In this document: positions 1 through 6,182 of the stretch, piece after piece
Position numbering within the stretch: the stretch's first letter is position 1
Layout: the number at the start of each line of letters is the position of its first letter
Source: JARROD01 sp037384225
Lineage (GTDB): Bacteria; Pseudomonadota; Gammaproteobacteria; Pseudomonadales; Cellvibrionaceae
NCBI GenBank assembly: GCA_037384225.1
Contig: JARROD010000183.1
Location: 1 to 7,573, forward strand
Direction: 5' to 3'
Length of the DNA stretch: 7,573 bases
The notes under the pieces: model-generated
Databases searched by the model: none
The model's input: only the letters and a program-made list of their open reading frames with translations
Told to the model about the DNA's origin: nothing
Position numbers and translations under genes: made by a program

Positions 1-3000
1 GCAAGCCGGGGCAGAGCCTTGCTGGAAGGTCCGTTGTCAGAAGCGGAGATCAAAGTTTATGCCCTTAGTGATCGACAGACACAGATCTATCAAACAACCA
101 CTGACGATGACGGTTATTTTACCCCGACATTATCAGGTATTGATGATAGTACTTTACTGCTTGTTGAAGTCAGCGGCGGTGAAGATACCGGTGTGGATAA
201 TAACGAGCCAATCGCCAATCTGGGTACAATCAATGCGCTAACCACTGTACAACGGTTCAATGCCGGGGATTTTCAAATAACCGCTTTGAGTGATATCGCC
301 TGGCGCTATAGCAATGAACTCCTGGATCAATTGCACCCATCTGATGTGCAACGCAGGCTCGACAATTTGGCGAACATATTGATCGCCGAAGATATCAACG
401 GTGATAGTGTAATCGATGCGGAGGACCTCATCAGTTTTTCGCCCCTGCGGCAGGATCATCAATTAAAACTAGCCTTTTACTACCAGACTCTTTTTCAGGC
501 CGGGAATAATGGAGTCACCGTGATCGATGCTTACCACAGCGGTGAATCAGCTCGGTTACAGAATCGGCTGGCATCTCTATTCGGACAGCGGTTGTCCTTT
601 AATCCACCTCTCAGTTCAGATTTTCAAAAAATTAAAGTTACCGTTAAAAATTTCGGACAGGGTAAAATAACCGGCAACCGAGGCCGTATAGATGTCGATA
701 CCGATCGCACTCCGGCTGAAAACATCCGGTTTGATTATTTCGACAAAAGTCTCAACGAAACTCTGATCTTGACAGCAGCGCCCAAGCCGGATACGGAATT
801 TATCGGTTGGACCGGCTGTGACAATGTTGTCAACAATCAGGCTGAATGCACGGTAAACTTGGATAGCAACCGCACTGTAATCGCCAATTTTAAATACAAA
901 GATGCACAAACCGTTGACAACTGGTTCGATCTTTCCGCGGCCAGCGCTACCGTCGATGGCGATATTGTCCGTGTTACCGTAGATACAACCGCCACCGATC
1001 TTATTGCCGACTTGTCCAATATCCAGGTTGCGGACTTCATCGTCGGTCTGGCCGACGGTATCGGCTACCTTAAACAGGTCACCGAAATTGTTAAAAGTAG
1101 TGATACGGACTATCGTTTTACCACAAAAAACGCCACCATTACGGATGTTGTCAAGCAAGGTACCGGTGTTTTTACCAAGACCATGGATGGCCATGATTTA
1201 GATCAGACCAAGCAGAGTGCGCAAAGCGCATCGAGAGCGGCGCGGCCATATTCGGTAGCGGCTAATCAAACTGCATTTTTCCGCGGCGTTGAAGGCGCTA
1301 ACCTGGTATTGAGCAAAGACAGCAAGCGGTTTCGGATCGAGTTAGGGAAACCCCTTGATGATCTAGCGCAACCGGCGTTGGACGCGACTTTCGATCAGAC
1401 CGTGGTGTTAGTCAGTCAAAACGGGGAACCCGCCGTCACAGCGTCGGGATCTTTGGAATTAGACGTTAGCCTCGATGTGGGCATTGATGTTTCACTATTT
1501 GGCGGGCTCGAATATTTTAAGTTTGTGCCGGAAGTCAACATCGAGAACAATATCCGTGTCGATGTCGAGCAAAGTATTGGCGGCTTTGATCAAAGCTTTA
1601 AACTGGCCACCTTGAATTTCGGCAGCGACAGAAATTTTGTATTCACTATAGGTTTTCTGCCCGTCTATATCGATTTAGAGGTGGACTTGATCGTGGGCGC
1701 CAACGGCGATGTAAACGCGATCGTCAGTACCGGTGTCACCACAGCCGCGGGCGGTAAAGCCGGTTTTATTTACGATGAGGATACCGGCTTTGAATCAGTT
1801 GCAGATATCAGTGGGCCTGATTTCAACTTTCAAGCGCCAGACAGCCTTGAGATCCCCTACACGCTGGAAGCCTACATCGGCCCAATAACATCATTCAATA
1901 TCTACGGACAAACAGGTCCCGCGGTGCCACTGAGAGGCTACGTCAGACTCGAAAACCTGGTTGAAGTCAGCCCCTGGCTAGACGGATGTAAAACATCTAT
2001 TTCATTTTTACCTTCCGTTGGCTTCTCCGCGGGGGTGGCCTGGAATGTCGTCGATAACAGCATTCTCGGGAGCCTGTTGCCCAGTGTAGTGACCGATTTC
2101 CTTACCAATAGAGAAGTGTCGCTGTTCAACGTCAATGTTCCATTAACCCAGTTCGCCAGAACCATCACGCCGAATTGCAGTGACAGTCAAACGCCAATCC
2201 TGAATGTGATAGGCAGTGGTATCAGACAGACAGTAACGGCCGGCCAAAGCATCCGCCGAAACTACACCTTGACCAACGAAGGGGATGCACCGTTAACCTG
2301 GTCCGCCAATGTTAACCAGGAAACGGTTACAACACTGTCCCAAACAGGGGGTGACCTGGCGACCGGAGCAATCACGGAGGTTCAAATCTCAATCGACACC
2401 ACCGGGCTAAGCGCGGGAACTTACCGCGACCGGATTCAGTTTATCAATGAAAGTGTCAATACGGCGGCAAGCGATCGGGACGCCGGCAACACTGAATTAC
2501 CGGTGATTATCAATGTCCTGTCCCCTACCCAGGATTTTCCAGGTCCGGTGCTGGACAGTGCGATACTTGTCTCGCCCCTGGTCGTGCGCGTGGAGTGGCA
2601 TTACCCAGACATCGACACTTTCAATAACATAGCGGGTTACAATATCTACGCGCTGGACAATCAGGGCAATGAGAAACGGGTTGCCGTTATCGCCGGCGCG
2701 TCTCAAACCTCGGTATTGATTACAGAAATTGACAATGCCCCCTTGCTAGCGGACACCACCTATACCTTTGTTATGGAAGCCTTTGGTGGTGACAGCACTT
2801 CCGCGCGTTCGGAGGTGATTTCCGTTACAACGGGAATACCTGACCAGGATTCACATGATTACGCTTTCTTTGATGACTTCAATGATAACGATTACACATC
2901 CAATCCTGTCTGGAAACTGCAGAACGCTGACGTTTGTCCGGGCCTGGTCAATGTCGATGACGGTTACGTAAGACTCTTGCGTAGCGACGCTGAGCACAAT

Positions 3001-3393
3001 GATGGCCGCGTCGGCATCAACAGTGCGGTTGATATCGAAGTCACTGCCAACACCGCCATAGGCTTTGATGCGCTTGTCAACTCAAGAAGTATCCACGGGG
3101 GGTGCGGGGAAAAGTGTAATAAGTATCCGATCAACGTTGTGCTTTCGGTTGAAGACTCTCAAGGTGAGGAAAAAAGCATTCAATACGCATTGAATTATGG
3201 CGAAGCAGCAAAAGATAAAACCGGCGAAAATTTTAAACGCTTAACGATAGCGTTGACGCAAGGCGTGTGGGAAAAAGATCTGCGGTTTAATCTTCGCGAT
3301 GCCTGGCCTGAAGCGGTTAAAATAACCAATGTCTACATTTACGGTGAGGGGTGGGACTTCGACGGGGGGATAGATAATATATGGATTGAGTGA
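1..3393 (+). CDS. Large multidomain secreted/surface protein, 5'-truncated by the window
   Basis: The reading frame is open from base 1, so the true start and any signal peptide lie upstream. Residues are numbered here from the TTG at 19, which is probably internal. Seen in order: a GPLSEAEIKVYAL...TDDDGYF segment (about 1-50) resembling carboxypeptidase-regulatory/Cna-B-like folds; a calcium loop DINGDSVIDAEDL (125-137) with the Asp/Asn spacing of dockerin or EF-hand loops; a divergent InlB B-repeat-like domain (about 205-293) ending FIGWTGC...C.VNLDSNRTVIANF; a long beta-rich region (about 412-722) that I cannot assign; a BACON-like domain (about 726-834: LTNEGDAPLTW, IDTTGLSAGTY); a fibronectin type III domain (about 840-940); and a C-terminal module (948-1124) beginning FFDDFNDND and ending DGGIDNIWIE, like carbohydrate-binding jelly rolls. 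No catalytic motif was recognised. Inference: an exported adhesion, matrix or polysaccharide-binding protein, possibly a lipoprotein. The downstream gene faces it tail to tail. Confidence 0.93.
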   Translation, partial: ASRGRALLEGPLSEAEIKVYALSDRQTQIYQTTTDDDGYFTPTLSGIDDSTLLLVEVSGGEDTGVDNNEPIANLGTINALTTVQRFNAGDFQITALSDIAWRYSNELLDQLHPSDVQRRLDNLANILIAEDINGDSVIDAEDLISFSPLRQDHQLKLAFYYQTLFQAGNNGVTVIDAYHSGESARLQNRLASLFGQRLSFNPPLSSDFQKIKVTVKNFGQGKITGNRGRIDVDTDRTPAENIRFDYFDKSLNETLILTAAPKPDTEFIGWTGCDNVVNNQAECTVNLDSNRTVIANFKYKDAQTVDNWFDLSAASATVDGDIVRVTVDTTATDLIADLSNIQVADFIVGLADGIGYLKQVTEIVKSSDTDYRFTTKNATITDVVKQGTGVFTKTMDGHDLDQTKQSAQSASRAARPYSVAANQTAFFRGVEGANLVLSKDSKRFRIELGKPLDDLAQPALDATFDQTVVLVSQNGEPAVTASGSLELDVSLDVGIDVSLFGGLEYFKFVPEVNIENNIRVDVEQSIGGFDQSFKLATLNFGSDRNFVFTIGFLPVYIDLEVDLIVGANGDVNAIVSTGVTTAAGGKAGFIYDEDTGFESVADISGPDFNFQAPDSLEIPYTLEAYIGPITSFNIYGQTGPAVPLRGYVRLENLVEVSPWLDGCKTSISFLPSVGFSAGVAWNVVDNSILGSLLPSVVTDFLTNREVSLFNVNVPLTQFARTITPNCSDSQTPILNVIGSGIRQTVTAGQSIRRNYTLTNEGDAPLTWSANVNQETVTTLSQTGGDLATGAITEVQISIDTTGLSAGTYRDRIQFINESVNTAASDRDAGNTELPVIINVLSPTQDFPGPVLDSAILVSPLVVRVEWHYPDIDTFNNIAGYNIYALDNQGNEKRVAVIAGASQTSVLITEIDNAPLLADTTYTFVMEAFGGDSTSARSEVISVTTGIPDQDSHDYAFFDDFNDNDYTSNPVWKLQNADVCPGLVNVDDGYVRLLRSDAEHNDGRVGINSAVDIEVTANTAIGFDALVNSRSIHGGCGEKCNKYPINVVLSVEDSQGEEKSIQYALNYGEAAKDKTGENFKRLTIALTQGVWEKDLRFNLRDAWPEAVKITNVYIYGEGWDFDGGIDNIWIE

Positions 3394-3420
3394 TCTCGAC
3401 CTTGATCATTTAAGGGTCGT

Positions 3421-3581
3421 GCACGAAATAACTTCCGCCCTTTTATCAGTGATAGAGAGGGGGTTTCAAGGCGCCCGTCTGACTAGGCGCAAAAACTTTA
3501 AGCATAGTGGGTCTACGTCGAGTTTTTGCAACGACGCCAGGCGGGATGCACCGGAGGCCAAAACCGGAAGTTATATCGTGC
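3421..3581. repeat. Inverted-repeat-bounded intergenic element (MITE-like or IS remnant)
   Basis: Two 17-bp arms, GCACGAAATAACTTCCG at 3421-3437 and its complement at 3565-3581, match at 16 of 17 positions. Inside lie a perfect 9-bp stem (GCAAAAACT 3489-3497 with AGTTTTTGC 3521-3529) and an alternative GCGCC/GGCGC stem (3471-3475 with 3486-3490). No transposase remnant is visible, and the short frames across it look like chance. Element borders and target duplication could not be fixed; similarity of the outer flanks fades outside the arms. It lies between the large surface gene and the 3' end of the GST operon. It may be a non-autonomous mobile element, a REP-like repeat, or a structured transcript end. 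Confidence 0.6.
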
Positions 3582-3610
3582 CCCTGTACAAGGTGAGGGT
3601 TATGAACGTT

Positions 3611-3639
3611 CGGAAATGAAAACTGGCTTCAACTTTCCG
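3611..3639. terminator. Weak terminator-like hairpin between convergent genes
   Basis: CGGAAA (3611-3616) pairs with TTTCCG (3634-3639), and TGAA (3617-3620) pairs with TTCA (3628-3631), leaving a 2-base bulge and a 7-base loop. It sits 16 bases past the stop codon of the minus-strand GST operon, where a terminator would be expected. It lacks a GC-rich stem and a clear T-run on either strand, so an intrinsic terminator is only possible. Confidence 0.28.
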
Positions 3640-3654
3640 CTGGGCTCGCAGGCT

Positions 3655-4317
3655 TTAGGCCAGCATTCCCCTGGCATTTTTAATAAAGGTTTCTTTATCC
3701 ACATCAAATTTTCCCGGCACATCGATACCTTTAATCGCAGCGGGCCTTTCGGCAATGCTAGTGACCCAGCGCTGCAGGTGTACCTGCTCTTCAATATCCA
3801 CACCGGACCAAGCATGGGTTCTGACCCAGCACCAGTTGGCAATATCGGCAATACTGTAGTCTCCGGCCAGGTATTCGTTGTCGGCCAGGCGGGAGTCCAA
3901 CACCTGAAAGAGGCGCTTTACTTCGTTGTGGTAGCGTTCAATCGCCGGTTGAATTTTCTCTGGAAAATAACGATAAAATACATTGGCCTGCCCCATCATC
4001 GGGCCGATACCGCCCATCTGGAACATCAACCACTGTATCACCCGCGAGCGGCCCTTGCTGTCACTGGGCATTAACCGGCCGGTTTTTTCAGCCAGGTATA
4101 TCAATATTGCACCGGATTCAAAAACGGCGAAGTTATCGGCTTCTCTATCGACAATAGCGGGGATTCGCCCGTTGGGGTTTATTTGCCGGTACTGCGGTGT
4201 TTTCTGCTCTTGCTCAGCGAAGTTGACCGGAATTACCTTATAGGACAGAGCGAGTTCTTCGAGCGCCACAGAGGCCTTCCAACCGTTGGGCGTGGATGCG
4301 GTGTAGAGGTCTATCAT
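3655..4317 (-). CDS. yfcG: Glutathione S-transferase, YfcG-like (Nu class) disulfide-bond oxidoreductase
   Basis: A 220-residue cytoplasmic GST-fold protein, close to the roughly 215 residues of E. coli YfcG. The N-terminal thioredoxin-like domain (about 1-80) starts MIDLYTASTPNGWK. Thr9 and Asn11 stand where YfcG uses Thr9 and Asn11 to hold glutathione, with cis-Pro53 in NPNGRIPAIVD and Glu67-Ser68 in FESGAI for the gamma-glutamyl group. The helical C-terminal domain has QWLMFQMGGIGPMMGQ (96-110) and the folding motif SIAD (155-158), both typical of this class. Known for the family: glutathione-dependent disulfide reduction and peroxidase activity without a catalytic cysteine. The ATG at 4317 is supported by AAAGGAAG just upstream on the minus strand. 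It is the second gene of an operon, 54 bp after another GST. The class assignment is good; the physiological substrate is not known. Confidence 0.93.
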   Translation of the reverse strand: MIDLYTASTPNGWKASVALEELALSYKVIPVNFAEQEQKTPQYRQINPNGRIPAIVDREADNFAVFESGAILIYLAEKTGRLMPSDSKGRSRVIQWLMFQMGGIGPMMGQANVFYRYFPEKIQPAIERYHNEVKRLFQVLDSRLADNEYLAGDYSIADIANWCWVRTHAWSGVDIEEQVHLQRWVTSIAERPAAIKGIDVPGKFDVDKETFIKNARGMLA

Positions 4318-4371
4318 GCTGCTTCCTTTATCTGGTCTGAAGTGGAAAACGGGGTTTACCCCCGCACGTTT

Positions 4372-4980
4372 TTATGCACCGGCGCTGGGGCGATCGGAGA
4401 CCTGTTTGTGCCAGCGCAAAAGATTGGTTTGATCTTCTTTGGGGCTGAGCTTCACCACACGGGCAAAGTCCATTGCACACAGTGCGGTGATATCGGCAAT
4501 GCTGAAGGTTTCTCCGGCAACATAGGGGGAGTCGGCCAGCCGCGTATCGAGCAATTTCATAAAGCCGAGCGCCTGTTTTCCCGCCTCCTCGCCCCATTCT
4601 TTGATGGGGTTCATGCGGTCTTTAAAATAGCCGGTTACATGCTGGAAGCACATGCCGACAGAGAACAGAAAATGCAGTTCCACCCGGCGTTGCCACATTT
4701 CAATAACCGCTTTTTCCTGTGCTGTGGTGCCCATGAGGGGAATCTCTGGGTAGAGTTCCTCAAAATAGCGGCAGATGGCGACAGACTCCCCAATGTGAGT
4801 GCCGTCGTCGAGCTCCAGGACCGGTATTTTACCGGTGGGATTTTTCCGCAAGAAGTCGGCCGACAGGTTTTCTCCTTTTACAATGTCGACCTGAATATAC
4901 TCCATGGGTATGTTTTTTTCCGCGAGAAAGATGCGCACACGACGCGCGTTGGGAGCTGAGGAGGTTTCGTAAATCTTCAT
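4372..4980 (-). CDS. Glutathione S-transferase, Gtt2-like
   Basis: A 202-residue GST, first gene of the minus-strand operon. The N-terminal thioredoxin-like domain reads MKIYETSSAPNARRVRIFLAEK, then KGENLSADFLRKNPTGKIPVLELDDGT in shorter pieces, with cis-Pro53 and Glu65-Ser66 for glutathione binding. The RVRIFLAEK, KGE and PVLELDDGT blocks, followed by EMWQRRVELHFL (94-105), KEWG (127-130) and SIAD (160-163) in the helical domain, match the Gtt2-like group of bacterial and yeast GSTs. It lacks an obvious N-terminal catalytic Tyr, Ser or Cys, as expected for Gtt2-like enzymes, which are reported to use a Ser/His-bound water instead. His103 may be the equivalent His; the Ser position seems to hold Gly109, but that alignment is from memory. 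The ATG at 4980 has AAGGT about 10 bases upstream, a modest ribosome site. Likely role: conjugation or reduction of electrophiles with glutathione in the cytoplasm; the substrate is unknown. Confidence 0.92.
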   Translation of the reverse strand: MKIYETSSAPNARRVRIFLAEKNIPMEYIQVDIVKGENLSADFLRKNPTGKIPVLELDDGTHIGESVAICRYFEELYPEIPLMGTTAQEKAVIEMWQRRVELHFLFSVGMCFQHVTGYFKDRMNPIKEWGEEAGKQALGFMKLLDTRLADSPYVAGETFSIADITALCAMDFARVVKLSPKEDQTNLLRWHKQVSDRPSAGA

Positions 4981-5025
4981 ACAGCGCTCTACCTTAAGGG
5001 TGCTTGTCTCAGTGTTAGGGGGTTG

Positions 5026-5090
5026 TTCTATGCCGGAATTGTTTGTATCTATACCGGAATAGTGCTACGTCAAAATACTGCTACGCCAAA
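5026..5090 (-). promoter_or_regulatory. GST operon control region with two direct-repeat pairs
   Basis: On the minus strand ATTCCGGYATAGA occurs twice (5027-5039 and 5048-5060 in plus coordinates, 12 of 13 identical), 21 bp or two helical turns apart. Farther upstream TTTGRCGTAGCA occurs twice (5063-5074 and 5079-5090), 16 bp apart. A TTGACG box (5068-5073) lies inside the second pair and TATAGA (5048-5053) inside the first; their 14-bp spacing is short for a sigma-70 promoter, so an activator or another promoter may be involved. The region lies 46-110 bp before the Gtt2-like start codon. Inference: operator or activator sites for the operon, perhaps for the divergent TetR protein. Confidence 0.38.
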
Positions 5091-5135
5091 TTTGTTTTAC
5101 TCGGGTCCAATTCAGGTGAACGGCCGTGGCCGTCT

Positions 5136-5347
5136 ATATACCCAAAGCGTTTGAGATTTAGGTGCACAGAGCACGCCCCTTTTTGTCCCTGGCCGCGTTG
5201 CTCCGTCCAGCCGCTCCAGGCATTCGCGGCGCTAGCGCCCTCACATGGGCCTGCCATGCAGCGTCGTCGCGCCCCCTGCTATTAAAAGAAGGGGGAACAA
5301 AAATTGACGCACTCTGCACACCTAAATCGCAAACGCTTTGGGTATAT
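5136..5347. mobile_element. MITE-like palindromic element, 212 bp
   Basis: Terminal arms of 35 bp (5136-5170 and 5313-5347) are inverted copies matching at 32 of 35 positions, starting ATATACCCAAAGCG and ending CGCTTTGGGTATAT. Complementarity continues inward without gaps at a lower level and includes a perfect TTTTTGT/ACAAAAA pair (5180-5186 with 5297-5303). The centre is GC-rich and carries a 12-bp palindrome GGCGCTAGCGCC (5228-5239). It has no transposase gene. TA dinucleotides at both tips would fit a TA target duplication, as in MITEs of IS630/Tc1 type, but they may simply belong to the repeat. It sits between the divergent tetR and GST promoters. Short frames across it on both strands lack ribosome sites and are taken as chance. 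No named family was recognised. Confidence 0.75.
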
Positions 5348-5377
5348 CTGAACAACCAGTTAGTAATGCTAAACATT

Positions 5378-5393
5378 TCTAATCGATCGGTCA
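5378..5393. promoter_or_regulatory. Candidate TetR operator with CGGTC half-site
   Basis: The 16-bp stretch CTAATCGATCGGTCAA is an imperfect palindrome centred on CGATCG (5383-5388); 5 of 8 positions pair. The right half TCGGTCAA resembles the CGGTC half-sites of several TetR-family repressors such as NemR. It overlaps the expected -35 to spacer region of the tetR promoter, which would fit autorepression. The left half is degenerate, so the call is tentative. Confidence 0.32.
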
Positions 5394-5402
5394 AATATAG
5401 TT

Positions 5403-5408
5403 TATAAT
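5403..5408 (+). promoter_or_regulatory. tetR promoter -10 box
   Basis: A perfect TATAAT lies 31 bases before the tetR start codon. The -35 hexamer expected near 5379-5386 is poor, overlapping the candidate operator, so the promoter may be weak or its -35 unrecognised. A TGGAG sequence (5425-5429) is the probable ribosome site, about 10 bases before the ATG at 5440. Confidence 0.45.
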
Positions 5409-5439
5409 TCGTTTGCTAAATTTATGGAGTTGCCCGGTT

Positions 5440-6027
5440 ATGCCACGACCTATCGCTTTTGACCCCGAAGAAAAACTCAATGCCGCTATGCAATTGTTTT
5501 GGCGCAATGGATTTGAGGCGACGTCGTTACAGGATTTGGTGGAGGGGCTGGGCATTAACCGGTTTAGCATCTACAACACATTCGGAGACAAACGCGCTTT
5601 GTTTCTGCGGGTTCTGGAACATTATTATCAATCGGTGTTCCAGGAGTCACTAAAGCCGCTGTTGCTGCCGGAGCGAGGCTTACCGTGTCTTGAAGCGTAT
5701 TTTTCCAGGCTGCGCAAAAGGCTGATATCAAGCCAGGTCGGGGAGTATGGGTGCCTGATGCAAAACACCGCCCTTGAAAACAGTGCTACTGGAGAGTTGA
5801 TACACGATTACGTACACAAGGTGATAACGGAGTTGAGGCCGGCTTTTCGCAATGTCCTCAAAGCCGCCGTGAATCAGGGGCAAATCAGCCCGCAATGCGA
5901 TATTGAGACTTGTGCGGTGTTTCTGGTTGCCCAGGTTCAGGGGCTGCTCCTTGCCCGACGTGTGGTCGGGGTTGAAGCGGTGGAACCCTGCGTGGATTTC
6001 CTGATGCGGGAAATAATGCGCTGGTAA
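5440..6027 (+). CDS. TetR/AcrR-family transcriptional repressor
   Basis: A 195-residue regulator of typical TetR length. The start is set at the ATG at 5440 (MPRPIAFDPEE), which gives the usual N-terminus and has TGGAG upstream; an in-frame TTG at 5413 would add nine residues unlike the family. The DNA-binding domain covers about 8-55: helix 1 (KLNAAMQLFWRNGFEAT), then the helix-turn-helix TSLQDLVEGLGINRFSIYNTF (28-48) followed by GDKRALF. The helical ligand domain follows, with EYGCLMQNTALE at 102-113. Cys105 in this G-C-L motif stands roughly where E. coli NemR has its redox-sensing Cys106, also in a G-C-L context. It is divergent from the GST operon, separated by 459 bp that include a MITE-like element and candidate operators. 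Inference: it represses itself and the GST genes and is released by electrophiles or oxidants. The family is sure; ligand and targets are inferred. Confidence 0.93.
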   Translation: MPRPIAFDPEEKLNAAMQLFWRNGFEATSLQDLVEGLGINRFSIYNTFGDKRALFLRVLEHYYQSVFQESLKPLLLPERGLPCLEAYFSRLRKRLISSQVGEYGCLMQNTALENSATGELIHDYVHKVITELRPAFRNVLKAAVNQGQISPQCDIETCAVFLVAQVQGLLLARRVVGVEAVEPCVDFLMREIMRW

Positions 6028-6182
6028 AATATCCATGGTGCCCCCCGATCATTTTTGACGCCGGGAAAATGGTTTGTGGTCAAGCATATAGTGGCAGATC
6101 GCCAGTATCTCGGTGGGCGCCTATAGCGGCGGCGGTTCCGATATAGCTAACGCGATTATTCATGTATATCCGAAAAACTGCT
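6028..6182. other. Gap between convergent genes, no clear feature
   Basis: This 155-bp gap separates the ends of tetR and the minus-strand helical-protein gene. No strong hairpin followed by a T-run was found for either gene; the best pairing is CTATA/TATAG, only five bases. A short plus-strand frame at 6092-6182 (QIASISVGAYSGGGSDIAN) looks protein-like but has no start signal and runs into the neighbouring gene. Confidence 0.4.

Noticed and set aside
616..1194. 192-codon minus-strand frame inside the large surface gene
   Set aside because: It is antisense to the InlB-like region of a well-supported gene, with no recognisable domain.
3421..3581. Integron attC site
   Set aside because: The arms lack the GTTRRRY/RYYYAAC core pairs and there is no integrase or cassette array.
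3386..3619. Plus-strand 77-codon frame after the large surface gene
   Set aside because: It overlaps the end of that gene, runs through the inverted-repeat element and lacks a ribosome site; it is best explained as a chance frame in repeat DNA.
4183..4959. Long plus-strand frame of 258 codons opposite the GST genes
   Set aside because: It is antisense to two clear GST genes, spanning both and the gap between them, with no recognisable protein family.
5158..5394. 78-codon minus-strand frame (and an 81-codon plus-strand frame) across the MITE-like element
   Set aside because: Both cover the palindromic element itself, have no convincing ribosome site and show low-complexity basic composition. 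The inverted repeat explains the open frames.
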